Assembly (NCBI RefSeq): GCF_006874475.1
Contig: NZ_VIRM01000017.1
Coordinates: 62,001 to 126,000 of the forward strand
DNA: 64,000 bases
Reading direction: 5' to 3'
DNA from: Microbispora hainanensis
Lineage (GTDB): Bacteria > Actinomycetota > Actinomycetes > Streptosporangiales > Streptosporangiaceae
Made by a program: the position numbers and the translations under genes. The notes beneath the pieces are model-generated. The model made no database searches. It was not told where the DNA came from and saw nothing but the letters and a program-made list of their open reading frames with translations. Each line of letters starts with the position of its first letter. The stretch's first letter is position 1. Below are positions 25,860 to 34,365 of the stretch, piece by piece.

Positions 25860-27743
25860 ATGGTACATATGGCCGCGTACCGTTGGGTTATGCGCGCGCG
25901 ATTGCTGTCGTCGCTGCTTCGTATGAGACGTCCGCCTCTGCCGCTGGGCGTCGTCGTCGGGGTCGTATGCGTGACGGCGGAGACGCTTCTGGCTCTGCTG
26001 CTGGCCCGAGTGGCCTCCACGAGTCCCTTGGGCCTGGTTTATCTCCCCGGCATTCTCCTGGTTTCGTACCTTTGGGGTCTGCCGCTCGGCATGGTGACCG
26101 CGCTGGGGAGTGGTCTGGCCTACGACCTCTTCCTGATCACTCCGACACACCGGATCACGATCTTCAGCAGCTGGTCGTGGATCGCGCTGCTGGTCTTCCT
26201 GGTGGTCGCGCTGCTGGTCAGCGGTGCCGCGGCGCTGCTGCGAGCGCTGCTTTTGGAAGCCGACGAGCGCCGCAGCGAGGCCGACGTCAGCGCCGGCACG
26301 GCCCGTCTCCTCCTGCGTGCCGACCATCTGTGCGCGGCGCTGCCGGTCGTGGCCCGGCGTCTGGCCCAGGAGCTCGGTCTGCCGTCCCTGGCGGTCGAGC
26401 TCGGGCCGGCCGGCGACGACCGGCGCCACACCTTGTTGCCCCTCAGTGACGAGGGCGCCCGGTTCGGCTCGCTCGTCGTGCCCGCGGATCTGCCGGAGAC
26501 GACGCTGCGCCGCCTGCGTGAGCGCGTGGTGCCCTCGCTGGAGGCGGCGCTGGTCGCGGCGCGTCATCGCGAGGCGGCCGCCTGCGCCCTCGCGGCGAGC
26601 CGGGACGAGCTCGCCAGGGTCGCCGAGGAGCAGGCCGCGCTGAGCCGGGTCGCGACACTCGTCGCGCGCGGAGTCCGCCCGACAGAGCTCTTCGGCGCGG
26701 TCGCCCGTGAGATGGGTCTGATCGTGAACGCGGACCACACGGCGATCGAACGCTACGAGCCTGATCACCGGACGGTCGTCCTGATGAGCTCCTGGAGCGC
26801 GTCGGACGGCGGGCCCCCGCCTCCGGTGGGCATGCGCCGGCGGCTTCACGACGAGGGCCTGTCGGCCCTCGTCCTGCGGACCGGACAGCCGGGAATGATC
26901 ACGGTGGACGAGGCCACGGCCGGCGAGCTGGGCAGGTGGGCCAGAGACGAGGAGAACGGCGTCGCGATCGGCGGCCCCATCGTCGTCGAAGGGCGCCTGT
27001 GGGGCGTGATGATCACCTTCTTCCGGGGCCTGGAGCGGCGACCGGAGGGCGTGGAGGAACGCATGCGGGACTTCACCGAGCTGGTCGTGACGGCCATCTC
27101 CAACGCCCTGGCCCGCGACGAGCTCGCCGCCTCACGCGCCCGTGTGGTCGCCGCCTCGGACGAGACCCGGCACCGGATCGAGCGCGATCTGCACGACGGG
27201 GCCCAGCAGCGCCTCGTCTCCCTGGGGTTGCAGCTGCGCATGGCCGAGACCGCCGTGCCGCCGGAGCTGCCGGAGCTCAGGCGTCAGCTCTCCCTCATGG
27301 CCGAGGGCCTGACGTTGGTGCTGGAGGACCTGCGGGAGCTGTCGCGCGGCATCCACCCGGCGATCCTGTCCAAGGGCGGTCTCGGACCGGCCCTGAGAAT
27401 GCTCGCGCGCCGCTCGGCCGTCCCCGTCGACCTGAAAGTGCGCGTCGGGGAACGCCTGCCGGAGCGGGTCGAGGTGGCGGTCTACTACATCGTCTCGGAG
27501 TCGCTGACCAACGTGGCCAAGCACGCACGCGCCTCCCTGGTGGGCGTCGACGTCCAGGCGACGGGTGAAGACGCGACGGTCGTGATCCGCGACGACGGGG
27601 CAGGAGGTGCGGACCCGGCCAAGGGCTCCGGGCTCATCGGTCTCAGCGACCGCGTCCAGGCGCTCGACGGGACCATCGAGATCACCAGCCCGGTCGGCCA
27701 CGGCACCACCGTGACAGCCGTCATCCCGATCGGCGACGGCTGA
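25860..27743 (+). CDS. DUF4118/GAF sensor histidine kinase (HisKA_3)
   Basis: A NarX-like sensor kinase of about 627 residues. Four membrane helices in a KdpD-like DUF4118 arrangement occupy roughly residues 20-125, followed by a helical linker, a GAF domain (about 260-420), the dimerisation motif ETRHRIERDLHDGAQQRL with its phosphoacceptor His, and a GHKL ATPase ending GLIGLSDRVQALDG. It probably phosphorylates the divergent NarL-type regulator. Three in-frame ATGs (25860, 25869, 25890) are possible; none has a clear ribosome-binding site. Confidence 0.88.
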   Translation: MVHMAAYRWVMRARLLSSLLRMRRPPLPLGVVVGVVCVTAETLLALLLARVASTSPLGLVYLPGILLVSYLWGLPLGMVTALGSGLAYDLFLITPTHRITIFSSWSWIALLVFLVVALLVSGAAALLRALLLEADERRSEADVSAGTARLLLRADHLCAALPVVARRLAQELGLPSLAVELGPAGDDRRHTLLPLSDEGARFGSLVVPADLPETTLRRLRERVVPSLEAALVAARHREAAACALAASRDELARVAEEQAALSRVATLVARGVRPTELFGAVAREMGLIVNADHTAIERYEPDHRTVVLMSSWSASDGGPPPPVGMRRRLHDEGLSALVLRTGQPGMITVDEATAGELGRWARDEENGVAIGGPIVVEGRLWGVMITFFRGLERRPEGVEERMRDFTELVVTAISNALARDELAASRARVVAASDETRHRIERDLHDGAQQRLVSLGLQLRMAETAVPPELPELRRQLSLMAEGLTLVLEDLRELSRGIHPAILSKGGLGPALRMLARRSAVPVDLKVRVGERLPERVEVAVYYIVSESLTNVAKHARASLVGVDVQATGEDATVVIRDDGAGGADPAKGSGLIGLSDRVQALDGTIEITSPVGHGTTVTAVIPIGDG

Positions 27744-27752
27744 CAGGCGACG

Positions 27753-28613
27753 TCACGGCCTCGGGTGCCCGTCAACCGGATGGGCGAGAGGTTCCGCGAG
27801 CGGCAGGCGGACGACGAAGCAGGCACCGCCCTCCGGCGGGTCCTCCACACTGATGGTCCCGCCGTGGGCCCGCACGATCTCGCGTGCGATGGCGAGGCCG
27901 AGGCCGGAACCGCCCCGGCTGCGGCAACGGGACTCGTCCAGCCGGGCGAACGGCTCGAAGATCCTCTCCCGATCGGCTTCGGCGATGCCGTCGCCGTCGT
28001 CGGACACCGCGATCTCCGCGTGGGCGCCCTCCTGGCGCACTTCCACCAGCACCTTGCTTCTGGCGTGGCGCTGCGCGTTGTCCAGGAGATTGTCCAGCAG
28101 GCGGTGGATCTCGTGCTCGATGGCGTCGATCACCACTCCGGGGATGATCTGGAGCAGCGTGGGCGTCCGGGGCGCCCGGCTGGCGACCTGCGCCAGGACC
28201 AGCTCGGACAGGTCGGCGAGCCGTGTCCCCTGAGAGGGCTTCGTTCCCGCCTTCTGGAGTGCCAGCAGGTCGGAGACGACCCTCTGAAGGCGGTCCACGT
28301 CGCGCAGCGTGTGGACGACGAGCTCGGTGAGATCGGTCTCGTCGGGGTGCAGCCGGGCCTCCTCCAGCTGCGCCCGCAGCCCGGCGAGAGGCGTGAGCAG
28401 TTCGTGGGACGCGTCGGCCATGAAACGGCGCTGCCGGTCGGCCGTCCGCTTCAGCTCGCTCCTGGCGTCGGCGAGCTCCCTCAGCACGCTCTCGGCGGCG
28501 TCTGCAGAGAGGGAGCCGGCCGATGGGGAGATCGCGCTTTCGCCGTGCGGCTCGTGGGTGCGGCCGGCCGGATCGCCGACGGCTGGGTGAACGTGCCGGC
28601 ACATGACGATCAT
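27753..28613 (-). CDS. Histidine kinase without a sensor or membrane domain
   Basis: About 286 residues with a HisKA domain (FMADASHELLTPLAGLRAQL, phosphoacceptor His) and a GHKL ATPase (N box LLDNLLDNAQRHA, DDGDGIAEADRERIFEPF, RGGSGLGLAIAREIV). Only about 70 residues precede the H-box and none is a transmembrane segment, whereas orthodox kinases with this core have two TMs and HAMP. It is either a soluble kinase or a 5'-truncated remnant; an IS110 element begins about 300 bp upstream. No partner regulator is adjacent in operon order. Start uncertain (28613 or 28604). Confidence 0.75.
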   Translation of the reverse strand: MIVMCRHVHPAVGDPAGRTHEPHGESAISPSAGSLSADAAESVLRELADARSELKRTADRQRRFMADASHELLTPLAGLRAQLEEARLHPDETDLTELVVHTLRDVDRLQRVVSDLLALQKAGTKPSQGTRLADLSELVLAQVASRAPRTPTLLQIIPGVVIDAIEHEIHRLLDNLLDNAQRHARSKVLVEVRQEGAHAEIAVSDDGDGIAEADRERIFEPFARLDESRCRSRGGSGLGLAIAREIVRAHGGTISVEDPPEGGACFVVRLPLAEPLAHPVDGHPRP

Positions 28614-28920
28614 CGCAGGGACGCCGGATCGGTGGTGGCCGTCGTCGCCGTGTGGTGCACGGAGCAGGGCGGCGCGGGGCGGCGCGGGGACGGTCGCGTC
28701 TGCCCGCACGGGGAGGGTGGCGTGGCACGGGAGTGCCGGGCGGCCGACACTATCGGTATCCGGCACGACGCGGCCCCCGCTGGTTCTACGACGATCTGCA
28801 TCACGCACCTCCGGCTACACAGTCGCGTTCCGCGGCAGCGGCGTCTCGTACGTCCGTCCGGGGTGCGCCGTGCCCTTGTCGGCAGGCCGGGCCGGCGCGT
28901 GAGGGGGCGCCGTTCGGGGC
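28614..28920. other. Non-coding gap between the truncated kinase and IS110
   Basis: About 300 bp with no supportable gene on either strand. It holds the start region of the kinase and, at 28916-28920, the GGGGC that is repeated at the right end of the IS element. I found no kinase sensor-domain remnant here. Confidence 0.5.
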
Positions 28921-29159
28921 CTGTGACACCTGTGAGAATCATGGGGTACCGCCTCGGATCCGGTCTGACCCGTGTGACAACTGGCCGTGGTGCCCTGATA
29001 GTGATCTGTCGACCTGGTCTGAGGTGGTGCTTGCGGTACTGCGACCGATGGGACGTGTCCCAATAGGGGCCTTAGCCGAAGCTGGCACCGTCACAGTTCT
29101 GACCGCTCCCATCGGCCCGGTGCTACCCCCAGCCCGTGTGAGGACCAGGAGCGAGACCG
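28921..29159 (+). ncRNA. Candidate IS110 bridge RNA region
   Basis: The 239-nt leader upstream of the transposase is where IS110 elements encode their bridge RNA. A 9-bp stem, CCGATGGGA (29045-29053) with TCCCATCGG (29107-29115), encloses ATAGGGGCCT (29063-29072), a small CGAA-capped hairpin (29075-29083) and GTCACAG (29090-29096). ATAGGGGC repeats the right end of the element in sense. GTCACAG is the reverse complement of the left end CTGTGAC. This is the left-guide, hairpin, right-guide layout of a donor-binding loop. Upstream, 28983-28992 complements the right flank with one G-T wobble, a possible target guide. Transcript ends are unknown. Confidence 0.55.
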
Positions 29160-30266
29160 GTGGCCACTACTACACATCCAGCTCAGCCCGACCACACCGA
29201 TCCCCACAACAGCCCGACAGTGGTTCTGGGCGTCGACACACACAGAGACGTGCACGTGGCAGCGGTGCTGGACCACCTCGGCACCCTGCTGGAGGCACGG
29301 TCCTTTCCGGCGACGGCGGACGGCTACCGAGGGCTGCTGGCGTGGGCGCGCACGTTCGGACAGGTGAGGCGCGCCGGGGTAGAGGGCACCGGCTCGTTCG
29401 GCGCCGCGCTGACCCGGTATCTGCGCGGCGAAGGCGTGCAGGTCGTCGAAGTCCATCAGCCGAACAAGGCCCTGCGTCGCCGACGCGGCAAGACCGATGC
29501 GGTTGACGCCGAGGCCGCCGCTCGCGCGGTGCTGTCCGCTCAGGCCACCGCAGTGCCCAAGGCCGGTGACGGACACGTCGAGGCGATGCGCATCTACAAG
29601 CTGGCCAGGGATTCAGCCGTCAAGTCCCGCAGCCAGGCCATCAACCAGCTCAAAGCCGTTTTGGTCAATGCCGACCCCACCCTGCGTGAGTCGCTGGCTG
29701 GCCTGGGCACCAAAACGCTGATCCGCACATGCGCCGAGCTGCCCGACCCCTCGCCGGCCAGCACACCTGCCTTCGCTGCAGCGGTCCACACGTTGCGGCT
29801 GCTGGCCCGTCGTATCCGGCAGCTGAGCGCGGAAGCCTACGAGCTGGAAAAGCAGCTGCGCGCGGCAGTGCTCGAGCACACCCCACAGCTTCTGGAGCGC
29901 CCTGGCATCGGCCCCGACAGCGCCGCCACGTTGCTCATCACGATGGGCGACAACCCTGAGCGGGTCCGTAGCCAGGCGTCGTTCGCGGCGCTCTGCGGCG
30001 TGAGCCCGGTGCAAGCGTCCTCGGGGAAGACACAGCGGCTGCGGCTCAACCGCGGCGGCGATCGGCAAGCCAACGCCGCCCTGTACCGGATCGTGCTGAC
30101 CCGCCTGCGCCGGCACGACCCCACCCGTGACTACCTGGAACGACGCACCAGCCAGGGCAAAACCCGACGCGAGATCATCAGGTGCATCAAGTACTACGTC
30201 GCCCGCGAGGTCTACCACCTCGTTCGACCACAAACTGATGCGGTCGAACTGATGCAAGCCGCTTGA
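29160..30266 (+). CDS. IS110-family DEDD transposase/recombinase
   Basis: A 368-residue transposase. The RuvC-like DEDD residues are Asp26 (LGVDTHRD), Glu75 (GVEGTGSFG), Asp112 and Asp115 (KTDAVDAE). The C-terminal Transposase_20 domain has RPGIGPDSAATLLITMGDNP and the serine-containing GVSPVQASSGKTQRLRL motif. Length and both domains are complete, so the element may still be active. GTG start at 29160 follows an AGGACCAGGAGCGAG stretch. Confidence 0.92.
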   Translation: MATTTHPAQPDHTDPHNSPTVVLGVDTHRDVHVAAVLDHLGTLLEARSFPATADGYRGLLAWARTFGQVRRAGVEGTGSFGAALTRYLRGEGVQVVEVHQPNKALRRRRGKTDAVDAEAAARAVLSAQATAVPKAGDGHVEAMRIYKLARDSAVKSRSQAINQLKAVLVNADPTLRESLAGLGTKTLIRTCAELPDPSPASTPAFAAAVHTLRLLARRIRQLSAEAYELEKQLRAAVLEHTPQLLERPGIGPDSAATLLITMGDNPERVRSQASFAALCGVSPVQASSGKTQRLRLNRGGDRQANAALYRIVLTRLRRHDPTRDYLERRTSQGKTRREIIRCIKYYVAREVYHLVRPQTDAVELMQAA

Positions 30267-30349
30267 CGAACATAGGGGCATCACCATGGCCCATCCGGGC
30301 CCATGCTGTCTGCCGTGGCAGCCGCCATCGTGCCCTGCTGCCAGCCATG

Positions 30350-30381
30350 CCCGGGCATTCCGGCTAGCTGGAATGCCGGGG
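30350..30381. terminator. Strong hairpin, probable terminator of the ABC operon
   Basis: CCCGGGCATTCC (30350-30361) pairs with GGAATGCCGGGG (30370-30381), 12 bp with one mismatch and an 8-nt loop. It lies about 60 bp past the permease stop on the minus strand and between it and the IS element, so it could terminate transcription from either side. There is no T-run. Confidence 0.5.
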
Positions 30382-30441
30382 GGCACGCTGCGCCGCGCCG
30401 CGCTGCACCGCGCTGCACCGCGCTGTGCCGGGCAGGGCCGG

Positions 30442-31392
30442 TCAGGAGACGACGTCGCGGCGGCGGAAGCGGCGGAAGGCCAGGGCGATGAGGACCACCG
30501 AGTAGGTCACGGAGACCGCCACGCCCTTCACCATGCCGCTGTAGTCGGGCTCCGGCGCGAGCGCGTCGAGCCACGCGGAGTTCCAGAACGTGGGCAGGAA
30601 CTCGCGCAGCGAGCCCAGCGCCTCGACGGCCTGCAGGATGCTGCTGACGATCACCAGGCCGACCGCGCCGCCGACCGCGCCGAGCGGGGAGTCGGTGCCG
30701 ACCGACAGCAGGAAGGCGACCGCGGCGACCACCAGCTGGCTGACCAGGGCGTAGCCGATGACGACGGCGAACTTGGGCAGCACGTCGGCGGCGGGGATCA
30801 CCTCGCCGGTCCCCGGCACGGTGATGTCGTTCCACCCGAAGGCCAGCGTGCCGGCGAGCAGGGCCATCAGCGGCAGCACGGTCACCGCGGCGGCCGAGTA
30901 GGCCATCGCCACCACCAGCTTCTGCCTCAGCAGCCGGTCGCGGGGAACCGGCGCGGCCAGCAGGTAGCGCAGCGACGACCAGCTCGCCTCGCTCGCCACC
31001 GTGTCGCCGCAGAACAGCGCCACGGCGACGACCAGCAGGAAGTTGGCCGACACCGAGAGGGCGAACGCCGCGAAGTTGAGCCCGCCCGCCGTGGCCAGAT
31101 CCGACAGCCGCAGACTGCCCTGGCCCCGCCCGGCCGGCCCGAACTGGAACGCCACCACGAGCACCCACGGCAGGGCGAGCAGCACGCCGAACATCGCCAT
31201 GGTCCGGCGCCGCCGCAACTGCCGTATGAACTCCACTCGCAGCGGCAGCGTGCGCCCCGGGGCGTAGCCGGGCGCCCGGCCCCCCAGGTCGTCCGCACGC
31301 CGGTCCGATCCGTCGACGGCGACCGGCGTGGCCCGTCCGCCGCCGGGGACGTGTCCGGTCGGGTCCGGGGCAGGTCGCTTCGCCGGGCTCAA
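30442..31392 (-). CDS. ABC transporter permease
   Basis: A 316-residue ABC-2-like permease with about six hydrophobic helices after a ~65-residue hydrophilic Pro/Gly-rich N-terminus (helices near FGVLLALPWVLVVAFQF, LLVVAVALFCGDTV, VTVLPLMALLAGTL, LVSQLVVAAVAFLL, GAVGGAVGLVIVSSI and VTYSVVLIALAFRRF). DTVASEASWSSLRYLLAAPV is a typical cytoplasmic coupling segment. The TTG start overlaps the upstream stop (TTGA), so it is translationally coupled to the hydrolase-ATPase fusion and forms the transporter with it. Substrate unknown. Confidence 0.87.
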   Translation of the reverse strand: MSPAKRPAPDPTGHVPGGGRATPVAVDGSDRRADDLGGRAPGYAPGRTLPLRVEFIRQLRRRRTMAMFGVLLALPWVLVVAFQFGPAGRGQGSLRLSDLATAGGLNFAAFALSVSANFLLVVAVALFCGDTVASEASWSSLRYLLAAPVPRDRLLRQKLVVAMAYSAAAVTVLPLMALLAGTLAFGWNDITVPGTGEVIPAADVLPKFAVVIGYALVSQLVVAAVAFLLSVGTDSPLGAVGGAVGLVIVSSILQAVEALGSLREFLPTFWNSAWLDALAPEPDYSGMVKGVAVSVTYSVVLIALAFRRFRRRDVVS

Positions 31393-34226
31393 CGGCTCTC
31401 TCCGATCAGGTCGAGGAACACGTCCTCAAGGCGGGGGCCGGCGCCGTTGGCGGCCGGCGCGGCACCGAGCAGGTCACCGACCGGCCCGGCCGACACCAGC
31501 CGCCCGCGGTGCATGACGACCACGTGGGTGCAGGTCTGCTCGACCTCGGCGAGCAGGTGGCTGGAGACGATGACGGTGCGCCCCCGCTCGGCGTACGCCT
31601 TGAGCACCCGGCGCATCTCCGCGATCTGCGGCGGGTCGAGGCCGTTGGTCGGCTCGTCCAGCACGAGCAGGTCGGGGAGGCCGAGCATGGCCTGCGCGAT
31701 GGCCAGGCGCTGGCGCATGCCCTGTGAATAGGTGCGCACCGCGCGCTCCAGGGCCGCGCCGAGCCCGGCGATCTCCAGGGCCTCCTCCATGTGGGCGTCC
31801 TGCGGCGGCCGTCCCGTGGCCTGCCAGTAGAGCTCCAGGTTGGCCCGGCCGGACAGGTGCGGCAGGAACCCCGGCCCCTCGACGAACGACCCGAGCCGAG
31901 ACAGCACCGGGGCCCCCGGCCGCACCCGGGTGCCGAAGATCCGGATCTCGCCCTCGTCGGGGTGGATGAGACCCATCAGCATGCGCATGGTGGTGGTCTT
32001 GCCCGCGCCGTTCGGCCCGAGCAGGCCGAGCACCTGGCCCTTCTCCACGCGGAACGAGAGACCGTCGACGGCCTTCTCACCGTTGCGGTAGCGCTTGCCC
32101 AGCCCGCTGATCACCAAGGGCACCCCGGCCGACTCGGCGTCCGCCGCCGGGTCGTCGCCGGCCTCGCCGCGGCGCCTGACGCTGCCGGTCAGCAGGAGCA
32201 CGGCCGCGACCAGGATCGCGGCGAGCGGCATGGCCCACGTCCACCACGCGGGGCCGGTGGCGGGCGTCCGCAGCGCCGCGTCCACCGGCAGCTCCAGCGT
32301 GGGGGACTCCAGCGCGACCCGATAGACGGCGGGGGCGGCGGGCGTGGCGTACCCGAGGTCGGTGGTGGACACCACCAGCCGCATCCGGTGCCCGGCGTCG
32401 AAACGCCTGTCGATGGCCGGAAGCGTCACGGTGACCGGAGTGCCCGCCTCGCTCGCGGTGACCCGCAGCGGCGAGACCAGGCTCGACGGGAGCACCGGAA
32501 GCGACCCTCCGGAGACGTCGTAGAGCTTGGCGAACAGGGTGGCCTCGCCCGTGCCGTACACCTTGATCGTGACGGTCGGGCTGCCGGTGACCTGCGCGGG
32601 TTTCGTCAGCGGGGCGGACTCGAAGACGGCCGCCTGGCCGGGCATGTCCAGTGCGAGCGACGCGCCGCCGCCGTTGCCGCCGAGCAGCCCGCCGAGGCCG
32701 GGGACCGCCGAGATCGACGACGGCGACCCGCCCGCCGGGTTGGCGATCGGCTGCTGGGGGCCGTTGAGCGTGACCGTGGTGCGCTCCGCGCCCGACAGGC
32801 CGGGGTAGCGGCCGGCGGTGGCGTGGAGGAGCACGGGACGGCGTGTGCCGGGGTCGCGTCCGCCGTCCCTGGTCACGGTGAACACCGCCGGGTCGCCCCC
32901 GCCTGCGGAGGCGCCCTTGAGGTAGTGGTCGAACCAGCCGGTCGTGCGGTCGTACAGCCAGTCCGCCTCGCCGTCGCCGCCGTCGTGGCCGCCGTTGAAC
33001 CAGGCGACCTCGACCGGCGCGCCGGTGGCGGCGATGGCGCGGGCGTTGGCGTCGGCGTGGGAGAGCGGGAACAGCGAGTCGCGCTGGCCCTGGAGCAGCA
33101 GCGTCGGCACCTTGATCCGGCCGGGCACCGAGATCGGGCTCGACCGCCGCAGGAGATCGACGGCCTCCTTGGTGGCCCGGCCGGTCTCGGCCACCTTCTG
33201 GTACATCTCGCAGATCTGCGGCATGAACCGCCCGCACTGGACCTGCTCGGCCCCCGGCGTCCGCCCGGCATCCAGGCCCCCGGCCGCGTCGCCACCCGGC
33301 GATGCCGTCGGGCCGGCCGCCGGAGTGGCGGGGGCCGTCGCTCCCGGGCTCTGCGCCGTGTTGCTCTGCGCCGTGTTGCTCTGCGCCGTGTTGCTCTGCG
33401 CGGTGCTGTCCTGGCCGCTGGTGCCCTGCGCGGTGCTGCCCTGTCCGGCGTTGCCCTGTCCCGTGGTGCCCTGCGTGGTGTCGCCCTGTGTGGCGTTGCC
33501 GGTCGTCGACCCGGAGCCCGTGACCGCGCCGGCGAGGCCGGCCAGGCCGCCCGCGCCGGCGCCGCCGTCCGGGGCCAGCCGTTCGGCGGCGGAGCTGAAG
33601 AAGATGCCGGCCCACATCTTCTTGAAGACGCCGTTGAGCGGGCCCTTGCCCGAGGCGTCGGGGAAGAGCGCGTCGGCGAGGTCATACCAGGTGATCTGGG
33701 GGACGATCGCGTCGACGCGGTTGTCGTAGGCCGCGGACATCAGCGCGATCGCCCCGCCGTACGAGCCGCCGGCGATCCCGACGCGCGGGTCTCCCGGGGC
33801 GTCGAGACGCACTTCGGGCCGTTCGGCGAGCCAGTCGACCAGCCGCCGTACGTCCTTGACCTCGTAGTCGGGCGAGTTGAGCGCGATCTGCCCGGTCGAG
33901 CGGCCGAAGCCGCGGGCCGACCAGGTCAGCACGGCGTAGCCCTGCTGCGCGAGCCGCCCTGCCTCCTCGCGCATGCTCTGCTTGCTGCCGCCGAAGCCGT
34001 GGGCGAGCAGCACGGCGGGAGCCCTGCCGCCGGAGGCCGGGGGATAGAAGGTGGCGTCGAGATCGACGCGCTGGTCGTCGGCCGGCCCGTCCATGACGGA
34101 GATGACCAGGTCACGCCCCTTGACCACGGGGTCGGAGGGCCACAGTGCCCACGTCACACCTCCGGCCATCAGGATGACCAGCGTGACAACGATCGCGAGG
34201 GCACGCCGCCCACCCGGAAACGCCAT
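31389..34226 (-). CDS. Fusion of alpha/beta hydrolase (CocE/S15-like) and ABC ATPase
   Basis: A 945-residue protein. After an N-terminal membrane anchor (about 9-29) comes an X-Pro-dipeptidyl-peptidase/CocE-like hydrolase: HGFGGSKQS, nucleophile elbow GIAGGSYGGAIAL, QGQRDSLFPLSHA (Asp) and WFNGGHDGGDG (His). A low-complexity Q/S/T/N/G insert (about 235-300) splits it. A jelly-roll CocE C-terminal domain leads to a second TM (about 638-658), then an ABC ATPase: Walker A GPNGAGKTTT, signature YSQGMRQRLA, Walker B LLVLDEPTNGLDP. The hydrolase would lie outside and the ATPase inside. Coupled to the permease; perhaps exports and processes an acylated or peptide product. Confidence 0.88.
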   Translation of the reverse strand: MAFPGGRRALAIVVTLVILMAGGVTWALWPSDPVVKGRDLVISVMDGPADDQRVDLDATFYPPASGGRAPAVLLAHGFGGSKQSMREEAGRLAQQGYAVLTWSARGFGRSTGQIALNSPDYEVKDVRRLVDWLAERPEVRLDAPGDPRVGIAGGSYGGAIALMSAAYDNRVDAIVPQITWYDLADALFPDASGKGPLNGVFKKMWAGIFFSSAAERLAPDGGAGAGGLAGLAGAVTGSGSTTGNATQGDTTQGTTGQGNAGQGSTAQGTSGQDSTAQSNTAQSNTAQSNTAQSPGATAPATPAAGPTASPGGDAAGGLDAGRTPGAEQVQCGRFMPQICEMYQKVAETGRATKEAVDLLRRSSPISVPGRIKVPTLLLQGQRDSLFPLSHADANARAIAATGAPVEVAWFNGGHDGGDGEADWLYDRTTGWFDHYLKGASAGGGDPAVFTVTRDGGRDPGTRRPVLLHATAGRYPGLSGAERTTVTLNGPQQPIANPAGGSPSSISAVPGLGGLLGGNGGGASLALDMPGQAAVFESAPLTKPAQVTGSPTVTIKVYGTGEATLFAKLYDVSGGSLPVLPSSLVSPLRVTASEAGTPVTVTLPAIDRRFDAGHRMRLVVSTTDLGYATPAAPAVYRVALESPTLELPVDAALRTPATGPAWWTWAMPLAAILVAAVLLLTGSVRRRGEAGDDPAADAESAGVPLVISGLGKRYRNGEKAVDGLSFRVEKGQVLGLLGPNGAGKTTTMRMLMGLIHPDEGEIRIFGTRVRPGAPVLSRLGSFVEGPGFLPHLSGRANLELYWQATGRPPQDAHMEEALEIAGLGAALERAVRTYSQGMRQRLAIAQAMLGLPDLLVLDEPTNGLDPPQIAEMRRVLKAYAERGRTVIVSSHLLAEVEQTCTHVVVMHRGRLVSAGPVGDLLGAAPAANGAGPRLEDVFLDLIGESR

Positions 34227-34365
34227 GTCGCGATGCTACTTGTCTCTGCTGAGAGACCGCTGAGGAGCCGCCGCGCCTGTGGACAACCGCCGCCACGGCG
34301 TACCCCGACGCGGTCCGGCGCAAATCGTGATGATGCATCGGGGTAATCCCTGATTGCGCCCCACC

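Larger units (their letters stand above)
28916..30281 (+). mobile_element. IS110-family insertion sequence
   Basis: A roughly 1.36-kb element with one DEDD transposase gene and a long 5' non-coding segment. There are no terminal inverted repeats, as expected for IS110. Boundaries were inferred: GGGGC occurs at 28916-28920 just left of the element and at 30275-30279 just right of the transposase stop. The left end starts CTGTGAC (28921-28927) and the right end is ATAGGGGC (30272-30279). Sequences matching these ends occur inside the 5' segment as candidate bridge-RNA guides. Left and right core dinucleotides differ (CT versus AT), so the exact edges may shift by a few bases. Confidence 0.72.

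Noticed and set aside
28921-30279. Terminal inverted repeats for the IS element
   Set aside because: None found, which is expected for IS110; boundaries were placed from the short direct repeat and guide matches instead.
33340-33500. Tandem DNA repeat in the hydrolase-ABC gene as an intergenic element
   Set aside because: It is in frame and encodes the Q/S/N/T-rich insert (AQSNT units), so it is part of the protein.
31791-34346. An 851-codon open frame on the plus strand opposite the hydrolase-ABC fusion
   Set aside because: It is antisense to a protein with clear catalytic motifs, has Arg/Gly/Pro-rich composition typical of shadow frames in high-GC DNA, and shows no domain.
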